Assembly: GCA_005804885.1 (NCBI GenBank)
Contig: SYOX01000356.1
Coordinates: forward strand, 1 to 59,193
Direction of reading: 5' to 3'
Source of the DNA: Pseudomonadota bacterium
Lineage (GTDB): Bacteria > Myxococcota_A > Bradymonadia > Bradymonadales > GCA-2716585
Length of the DNA stretch: 59,193 bases
Shown: one piece after another, positions 53,865 through 59,193 of the stretch
How the letters are laid out: every line of letters starts with the position of its first letter
Numbering within the stretch: position 1 is the stretch's first letter
Made by a program: the position numbers and the translations under genes
Notes under the pieces: generated by a model
The model's database searches: none
Seen by the model: the letters and a program-made list of their open reading frames with translations, nothing else
What the model was told of the DNA's origin: nothing

Positions 53865-53887
53865 GGACACGCGGTCCTTCCGGCGAC
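53865..53887. repeat. REP-like palindromic repeat, distant copy
   Basis: This 23-bp stretch containing ACGCGGTCCTTCCGGCGAC is identical to the first copy of the family at 42012-42034, 11.9 kb away. Another GAC-x3-CAGG context follows instead of CGACGG, so only the hairpin core is conserved. It suggests a dispersed family in this genome. Confidence 0.75.
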
Positions 53888-53973
53888 GGGCCAGGCGTCT
53901 GATCCCCGAGATCAGCCGCCCGATCAAGGCCCAGCTCCCCGACGATCCAGGGCTCGACGGGCGGTGGGTCCGA

Positions 53974-56349
53974 TCAGACGCGGAAGGCCAGGACGATGGC
54001 GACGTGGAGGATGACGAGGGTGATGAGGGAGGCGGCCACGCCGATGTGGAAGACGAGCCAGCCGCGCCGGATGCGGTAGAGCAGGCGGCAGGCGTCGATG
54101 TCCTTCATGCGGACGGCGTCGTTGATCACGCGGTCGGCGGTCTGGCGCTCGCCATCGTCGCTGAGGCTGCTGATGCTGGTCATCAACTTGTTGAGCGCCG
54201 CCTCCTGGGCCTTCTGGAGGTCGTAGGAGCTGGAGAAGCGCGACAGGACGCTGCCTGAGCTGGCCTTGGAGGAGATGGCCTTGAGGCCCGGAGAGGCGCC
54301 TTCGAGCAGCTCGTCGCGGCGCTTGGTCAAGGTGGCCTTCTCGATGATGAGATCCTCCTCGACCTGGCTGTCGCCTTCGAGGCTGGTGATCCGCCGCGGC
54401 AGCCACTTGTAGTAGGTGACGCCGAAGACGCCCGTGGCGATGACCGCGAGGGTCAGCCACATGATCATGCTCGTGACCGTGCCGCCGAACTGCCCGCCTG
54501 CGTGCAGGAGGGTGGCCACGAGGGCCAGAGAGCCGATGTAGAGGTGGGCGCGGGTCCAGGTCAAAAAGGCGCCGAACTGGAAGGACTTGAAGGTCGGGTC
54601 GCCGGTCTCCTTGTCCTTGCCGCTGCTGACCTTGAAGCCCTTGATCCGCCGTCGGCCGGCCAGCGTGACGGCCCCGAAGAAGCAGGCCAGCGCCACGCCG
54701 CCGAGCGAGAGCATCTGCCAGGAGTAGGGCGTGTGCCCGCCCTTGTCGATGAACTCATAGCCCTTGATGCCCACCAGGGCCGCGGTGACGAGCATGAAGA
54801 GGAGGCCGAGGATCGGGTGGGTCAGCTCAATCCGTCGCCGCTTGCTCAGGGTGCTGTGGCCGATGTTCTGGCCCTGCTGCGCCCGGAAGACCTCGGCGAT
54901 CTCCTCGAAGTACTGCGTGGGGTCGACGCGCAGGATGGCGCCGGTGGGGCAGTTGTTGACGCAGTTGGCGTAGTCGAAGCCGTGGCACAGGTTGCACTTG
55001 GTGGCGATCTGGGGCCGCTCGACCTCGATCTGCTTGCCGTCGACCATGGCCGGGACGATCCGCGGCTTCTTGGTCGTGATCATGGTGATGTTGCCCCAGG
55101 GGCAACGGTTGGCGCACGAGGCGCACCCGATGCAGAAGTCGTGGATGTCGACCTCGCCGGAGGACTTTCGGTGGATGGCGCCGGTCGGACAGCCGATCAT
55201 GCACTCGGGGTTGACGCAGTGGCGGCAGGAGGCCGGCAGCAGGATCGTCTCGTGGTTGCCGGCCTTGTCCATCTTCGTGCGGCGCGTCAGCTTCTTGCCG
55301 CGCCTGGAGAAGCGCGAGTAGCCGTGGCGGTCGTGGCAGGCCTTGACGCAGTTGCCGCAGCGCACGCACTTGTTGAGGTTGATGTTGAGCAGCGACTGGC
55401 CTTCCTGCGCACCCTCGTTGAGGAAGGCGCCGACGAAGATGGCCACCGTCTTGCCCTTCTGCAGGATCGCGCTCTGGTCCTCGCCTCGGGCGCTGGCGTC
55501 CTCGCTGAGCGACTTGTAGAGATCCGGATGGTCCCGCTGGAGCGCCTGCTGCAGCACGTCCCTGTTGATCTCGATGACCTCGCAGTAGCCCATCGACACC
55601 AGCCTCACTTCCCGCTTGCGGCTGGCGGTGGACTTGAGCCCGATGATGTCCCCGACGTTGTAATAGGACAGGATCGACTCGGTCTTGCGACCCCCCTCCT
55701 CCCTCATGCGGACCAGCTTGGCCATGCTGGCCTTGATCAACATGATCGAGCTGTCCGGGTCCTCCTCCGTAAAGATCGTCTTGCCCCGCTCGACCGAGTG
55801 CAGCTTGGCCTCGCCGGCGATGTAGGCCATCGTCTCCTCGTCCAGCTCCGTGAAGAAGCGGTGCCGGCTCAAGAAGGCGCTGATCTCACGGACGCTGTTG
55901 CTCTTGCGCAGGTAGTCAAAGACCTTGCCCTTGACCTTCTTGTTGGCCTGCTCGACGACCGTCTTCTCGATCTCGATCAAGGTCGTGATCGTCTCGGCCA
56001 CCACCGTCGCCGAGCGCCTCGCCCGCCCCAGCAGCGCAACCTCGCCGAAGTACTGCCCCGGCCTGTCGAGCGTGGCCAGGATGTTCGTCTGCCCGTTGTC
56101 GCCGACCGCCTCGATCCTCACGCTGCCGCTGCCCAGGATGAACATCGTGTGCCCGTAGTCCCCCTGACCGACGATCGTCTCGCCCTTGTCAAAGGTCTTG
56201 GGAAAGGCCCGCTCCCCCATCTTCTTGCGGCTTTCGGGATCGAGGACCTCGAAGAATGGCACCGCGCCGATCAACGACACGACGTCGTTGCGCGTGATGC
56301 TCTGGAAGGCCATCGTCGGAGCCCGTCGCTGAAGCGGTGAAACACTCAT
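53974..56349 (-). CDS. Two cyclic-nucleotide-binding domains + four Fe-S motifs + membrane cytochrome-b-like protein
   Basis: A 791-residue protein. CNB domain 1 (30-130) keeps the phosphate cassette FGEVALLGRARRSATV, so it may bind cAMP or cGMP. CNB domain 2 (165-265) has a degenerate cassette. Residues 328-475 hold four HybA/NrfC-like ferredoxin motifs: CVRCGNCVKAC, CRHCVNPECMIGC, CIGCASCANRC and CNLC/CVNNC. About five membrane helices follow (509-531, 543-564, 601-615, 622-645, 765-787) with His at 511, 602, 616, 768 and 782 that could ligate b haems, and a charged cytoplasmic loop (660-760). It converges on the FHA-cytochrome gene. The ATG at 56349 is chosen; a TTG ten codons upstream and an ATG twelve codons downstream are alternatives. 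Confidence 0.86.
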   Translation of the reverse strand: MSVSPLQRRAPTMAFQSITRNDVVSLIGAVPFFEVLDPESRKKMGERAFPKTFDKGETIVGQGDYGHTMFILGSGSVRIEAVGDNGQTNILATLDRPGQYFGEVALLGRARRSATVVAETITTLIEIEKTVVEQANKKVKGKVFDYLRKSNSVREISAFLSRHRFFTELDEETMAYIAGEAKLHSVERGKTIFTEEDPDSSIMLIKASMAKLVRMREEGGRKTESILSYYNVGDIIGLKSTASRKREVRLVSMGYCEVIEINRDVLQQALQRDHPDLYKSLSEDASARGEDQSAILQKGKTVAIFVGAFLNEGAQEGQSLLNINLNKCVRCGNCVKACHDRHGYSRFSRRGKKLTRRTKMDKAGNHETILLPASCRHCVNPECMIGCPTGAIHRKSSGEVDIHDFCIGCASCANRCPWGNITMITTKKPRIVPAMVDGKQIEVERPQIATKCNLCHGFDYANCVNNCPTGAILRVDPTQYFEEIAEVFRAQQGQNIGHSTLSKRRRIELTHPILGLLFMLVTAALVGIKGYEFIDKGGHTPYSWQMLSLGGVALACFFGAVTLAGRRRIKGFKVSSGKDKETGDPTFKSFQFGAFLTWTRAHLYIGSLALVATLLHAGGQFGGTVTSMIMWLTLAVIATGVFGVTYYKWLPRRITSLEGDSQVEEDLIIEKATLTKRRDELLEGASPGLKAISSKASSGSVLSRFSSSYDLQKAQEAALNKLMTSISSLSDDGERQTADRVINDAVRMKDIDACRLLYRIRRGWLVFHIGVAASLITLVILHVAIVLAFRV

Positions 56350-56513
56350 GTCGTCAAAAACCCCCGTCTCGCTCGCCAACCCCCGTGATCGATCACTGAG
56401 GGCGACTTGCGTGGACCGATCTGAGATTGGTTGAAAACCACGCCCTCAAGATAACCGCCCCAAGCCCGCCGGGTCAAGGTCCGCGCGCTTCGTCACAGAC
56501 GGGATCACCCCGC

Positions 56514-56543
56514 TTGACAGCCCTCGGCGCCAAGGGCCATAAC
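56514..56543 (+). promoter_or_regulatory. Sigma-70-type promoter for the gene at 56619
   Basis: TTGACA (56514-56519), 18-base spacer, CATAAC (56538-56543, 4 of 6 to TATAAT). The start site would be near 56550, about 70 bases before the ATG. It lies in the divergent spacer with the CNB gene. Confidence 0.45.
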
Positions 56544-56618
56544 TTGTCCTCGCCAAACACCGCTGACCTCGGCCAGCACGACCGGGATCTTGTTGACCTT
56601 CACGGAGGGGACCCCGCC

Positions 56619-57647
56619 ATGCCGATCTTCCACTCCCCCAGGCGGCTCCAGTTCGGAGCCCCCCTGCCCCCACCCAACGACAACAGGCCCACCGAGGCCC
56701 TCTTCGTCCGCGGCAACACCCCGCAGGGCTTCGCCTTCTCCGTCACCTGGACCTACGACCGGGGCGCCGTCGGCTACCACGTCTTCCGCTCCCAATCCAT
56801 CCGACACATCCGCGACCGCTCCATGAGCAGCCTCTGGAGCGGCTCCTACGGCGACAGCGTCGACCACTTCGTCATCGGCGACACCCTCGACACCATCATC
56901 GACAACTACCGCCTGCGCGGCGCCACCCTCATGTTCTACTGGGTCCTCTCCCAGGACTCCGCCGGCAACCTCCGCCCCGTCCAGAACCTCCAGGTCCGCA
57001 TGGCCGACGACTTCGCGCGCAGCCGCAAGCACCTCCTGCTCGAATTCGCCCCCGCCGCCCCCCTGCCCCCCGCCTCCTACGCCCAGGCCGAACAACCCCT
57101 GGCCCCCACCACCCCCATCCCCCGCCTGGACATGCCCCGCACTCCCCCCTACGCCTCCTCCACCCCCAGGCTCGCACGACAGCCCGAGCGGCCCCCCGAT
57201 CCCATGGTCCCCACCCTCGAAGACGACGACGGCTGGAACCCGCGGCGCCCCTCCACACCCAGAGCCGGCGCCCCCTCCCCGCAACCCGCACAGCCGGCCC
57301 CGCTGCGCCCCTTGCGCCAGGTCTTCTTCATCACCTTCACCGCGCCGGCCGTCTTCCAGATCCAGAAGGAAGGCCCGCCGGCCCAGAGCTACCAGATCTT
57401 CCTCGGACCCCAGATCCCACCCTCGGCCGAGATCGCCGACGCCCTGTGGGACGGCACCATGCTCCCCGGCAACCCCATGCGCTGCTACACATTGCCCAGC
57501 AATGTCGAGGGCTTCCGCGACGCCTCCTCCCCCGCCGGGCAGACCGCCTACCTGGCCATCTTCGCCATCCACCCCGACGGCAGCCGCAGCCAGCCCGCCC
57601 TCCTCATCCCCCACACGCCCCCGGCCGCCCTGGCCGACCTGACCTGA
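56619..57647 (+). CDS. Hypothetical protein with Pro-rich middle
   Basis: A 342-residue protein I do not recognise. Residues 20-130 read like a fibronectin/Ig-type beta domain (FAFSVTWTYDRGAVGYHVFRS, FYWVLSQDSAGNLRPVQNLQV). Residues 145-235 are a low-complexity Pro/Ala/Arg linker. A second beta-rich domain (235-335) starts QVFFITFTAPAVFQI and ends YLAIFAIHPDGSRSQPALLI, similar in pattern to the first, so the two may be a diverged duplication. There is no signal peptide, so it is probably cytoplasmic. GGAGGGG is 7 bases before the ATG. Its TGA is followed with no gap by the stop of the convergent gene (TGATCA). Confidence 0.75.
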   Translation: MPIFHSPRRLQFGAPLPPPNDNRPTEALFVRGNTPQGFAFSVTWTYDRGAVGYHVFRSQSIRHIRDRSMSSLWSGSYGDSVDHFVIGDTLDTIIDNYRLRGATLMFYWVLSQDSAGNLRPVQNLQVRMADDFARSRKHLLLEFAPAAPLPPASYAQAEQPLAPTTPIPRLDMPRTPPYASSTPRLARQPERPPDPMVPTLEDDDGWNPRRPSTPRAGAPSPQPAQPAPLRPLRQVFFITFTAPAVFQIQKEGPPAQSYQIFLGPQIPPSAEIADALWDGTMLPGNPMRCYTLPSNVEGFRDASSPAGQTAYLAIFAIHPDGSRSQPALLIPHTPPAALADLT

Positions 57648-58640
57648 TCAACCCCGCGACACCCGCGCGTCCGGCGCCTCCGTCCCATAGCGCGCCCAGA
57701 CCCCCGCGCCCTCCCGCAGCACCACCCCCGTCCGCATCAGCTCCTCGAAGATCGCCCGCGTGCGCTCAAAGGTCTCCACATAGCGACCCAGGTGCCGAGG
57801 CACGTAGCCCATGTCCCGGAAGATGACCTCCGGGATCGTCATCGGCCCCTGCAGCGCGTAGGGCAGGTTGCTGAGCACCCCCGTCAGGTTGCGGTGGGCC
57901 ACACGGACACAGTACGTGGCCTCGGGGTCGATTCGACCCAGCGAAGGCAGCAGCACCCGCGCCCCCAGATCAAAGACCCGCTCCAGGCTCATCAAGAGCG
58001 CCCGCGCGTCCTCGATCTCCGGCGCCCCGAAGGACCGATCGACCGTCAGCCGGTTGGAGAAGAGCAAGCCCTGGCCCCGCTCAAAGAGCGCCATGTGCCC
58101 AGGGCACGGCCCCGACGCCTCGATGACGGCCAGCTCCAGGTGGGCCAGCCGCAGCCTGTGATCCCCGCGCAGCGGGATGAAGTCCAGCACCTCGGGCGCC
58201 GGGCCGAAGTAGCCCTCCAGCGCCGCGTCGAAGGGCGCGCGCTCCAGCGCCTCGGCGCAGCTGGCCTCCTCAAAGAGCGCGTCGGCGATCTGGACCAGCG
58301 CACGGCGGCGGCCCCGCACGAAGGGGCCGTATTCGCCCGGCTGGACCATGTCAGGCGAGAGCGCGAAGAGATCGGCCTCGGTAAAGAGGCCCGCGCCCGC
58401 GATCTGATCGGGGCTCCAGTCCAGCGCGACCACCCGGCGGATCTGGGAGGGCTCAAGGCCAAGCTCGGCCAGCGCGATCCTGAAGGCGGCGTGGGTCAGC
58501 GGGTGGGGCGCGCCGATGACGCAAGGCGGATCGCCGAGCACGACGTAGGAGGCGCGCGGCTGGCCGAAGGGCAAGGCGAGCCCGGGCCTGGGAAGCGTGA
58601 CGCGCGCCAGATCGGGGCCGAGGCGGTGGAGGGCGAACAT
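57648..58640 (-). CDS. Metallo-beta-lactamase-fold protein with lost metal-binding motif
   Basis: A 330-residue protein whose layout fits the MBL fold: SYVVLGDPPCVIGAPHPLTHAAF (usual LIDTG region), then GLEPSQIRRVVALDWSPDQIAG, which sits where THxHxDH is expected but has none of the His. The distal PCPGHMALF (178-186) still resembles the PGHTPGH loop, and LLFSNRL replaces LFxGD. Catalysis is therefore unlikely unless another centre is used. Directly before the ATG on the coding strand are eight C residues and no ribosome-binding site, so the start or its expression is unusual. It is upstream-adjacent to the FHA gene on the same strand, with 87 bases between. Confidence 0.68.
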   Translation of the reverse strand: MFALHRLGPDLARVTLPRPGLALPFGQPRASYVVLGDPPCVIGAPHPLTHAAFRIALAELGLEPSQIRRVVALDWSPDQIAGAGLFTEADLFALSPDMVQPGEYGPFVRGRRRALVQIADALFEEASCAEALERAPFDAALEGYFGPAPEVLDFIPLRGDHRLRLAHLELAVIEASGPCPGHMALFERGQGLLFSNRLTVDRSFGAPEIEDARALLMSLERVFDLGARVLLPSLGRIDPEATYCVRVAHRNLTGVLSNLPYALQGPMTIPEVIFRDMGYVPRHLGRYVETFERTRAIFEELMRTGVVLREGAGVWARYGTEAPDARVSRG

Positions 58641-58727
58641 GGGGGGGGAACCTGGGCTACTCGGAGCCCATCCGGGAGGGGGACCGAGCCAGGCCGGCGA
58701 CGACCGGAGCCCTCGCCGGACGGGCGC

Positions 58728-59193
58728 CTACTTGTAGGTGAAGCGCAGCTCGTAGTCGCAGATGCTGAAGATGTCGCCCTCTTCGACCTTCTTGGAGTCG
58801 ATGCGCTCGCCGCGGTAGTCGATGCCGTTGGTCGAGTCGAGATCCTTGATGTAGTAGGCGCCGTTGCGGTGGATGACGGCGGCGTGCTTGCGCGAGATGT
58901 TGCCGTCGCGGATCGTCAGGTCGGTCATCGTGGAGCCGCGGCCGATGATGAACTTGTCCTTGTCGACCGGGTGGCGCTGGTTGTTGAAGATCAGCGTCAG
59001 GCGGCCCTGGCTGGCCGCGGCCGGCGGCTGGGGCGCGGCCATGACGGGGGCCGGAGGGGGCGGCGGCATCGGCCCGCTGTTGTACTGGGGCGCGGGCGGC
59101 GGCGGCTGCATCCGCGCCACCGGCTGCGGAGGCGGCGGAGGCGGCGGAGGAGGCGGCGGCGGCGGCGGGTCCTTCACCCGCTGTTCGTCGCGA
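58728..59193 (-). CDS. FHA-domain protein, N terminus beyond the window edge
   Basis: C-terminal part (about 155 residues visible) of an FHA protein. The frame is still open at the window edge; the first visible residues read RDEQRVKD. A GTG near 59177 could also be the start. A run of 14 Pro, then a Pro/Ala/Met-rich linker, leads to one FHA domain: FIIGRGSTMTDLTIRDGNIS, RKH and DSTNG, with the phospho-Thr-binding Arg, Ser and Asn all present. It ends YELRFTYK. It should bind phosphothreonine proteins and may be served by the same kinases as the FHA electron-transfer protein. No kinase gene is in the window. Confidence 0.88.
   Translation of the reverse strand, partial: RDEQRVKDPPPPPPPPPPPPPPQPVARMQPPPPAPQYNSGPMPPPPPAPVMAAPQPPAAASQGRLTLIFNNQRHPVDKDKFIIGRGSTMTDLTIRDGNISRKHAAVIHRNGAYYIKDLDSTNGIDYRGERIDSKKVEEGDIFSICDYELRFTYK

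Noticed and set aside
53325..53902. 82- and 110-codon plus-strand frames in the 21-bp array
   Set aside because: The His/Pro/Asp repeats only mirror the DNA repeat. There is no start site, and stops and frame changes fall inside the array.

Overview
The window is very GC-rich and densely packed, with many 4-base start/stop overlaps. It has no rRNA, tRNA or CRISPR array that I can recognise. The gene content suggests a large-genome deltaproteobacterial-type bacterium, most likely Myxococcota. The evidence for that is FHA and PP2C phospho-signalling genes, three UspA proteins with sigma-54-type promoters, and large secreted lipoproteins with MopE-like Cys/Asp repeats, Pro-Glu linkers and PPC-like domains. 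It also carries a deltaproteobacterial-type RecA-like ATPase and multiheme/Fe-S/FAD fusion enzymes. This placement is inference; no marker rRNA is present.

Layout. 1-9.8 kb: 3' part of EF-G, a RecA-like ATPase fused to a SLOG-like domain, an SPFH-like protein, a lipoprotein alpha/beta hydrolase, a class V aminotransferase, a tandem UspA gene, an 18-bp repeat array and a TetR regulator. 9.8-14.7 kb: ribosome hibernation factor, Hsp33, a CDF metal exporter with a small upstream ORF, and an ADP-forming acyl-CoA synthetase, ending at a 160-bp palindromic MITE-like element with a 5-bp target duplication. 14.7-28.7 kb: a lipoprotein with Ig-like and possible lipid-binding regions, a divergent pair of UspA genes, a histidine phosphatase, a TrmA/RlmD-type methyltransferase, an LtaS-like sulfatase-fold membrane enzyme and SbcCD with a probably nuclease-dead SbcD. 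29.1-40.4 kb: a four-gene operon of large surface proteins. 40.5-48.4 kb: YaaA, Ung, a repeat-rich spacer, ankyrin protein, NUDIX hydrolase, YfcG-like GST, HNH protein, a CCAEP-tail radical SAM enzyme, an NfuA-like protein and an ATP-grasp ligase. 48.4-56.4 kb: a PP2C phosphatase, then a 1184-residue protein with three FHA domains, seven CxxCH haem sites, ferredoxin motifs and an FAD/NAD oxidoreductase module. After a 21-bp tandem array comes a convergent gene with two cyclic-nucleotide-binding domains, four Fe-S motifs and a membrane cytochrome-b-like part. 56.6-59.2 kb: an unknown Pro-rich protein, a degenerate metallo-beta-lactamase-fold protein and the end of another FHA protein.

How it fits together. 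The strongest candidate for an undescribed system is at 48.5-56.3 kb: a phosphatase, a phosphothreonine-reading (FHA) transmembrane electron-transfer protein, and a cyclic-nucleotide-reading Fe-S/cytochrome-b protein. I read this as a signal-gated redox chain across the inner membrane. Several other genes are stress-related (HPF, Hsp33, three UspA, YaaA, Ung, SbcCD). The two divergent UspA genes each have a sigma-54-like -24/-12 element. The same paired dyad (GCA-N5-TGC twice, 29 bp apart) lies between them and in the leader of the first UspA gene.
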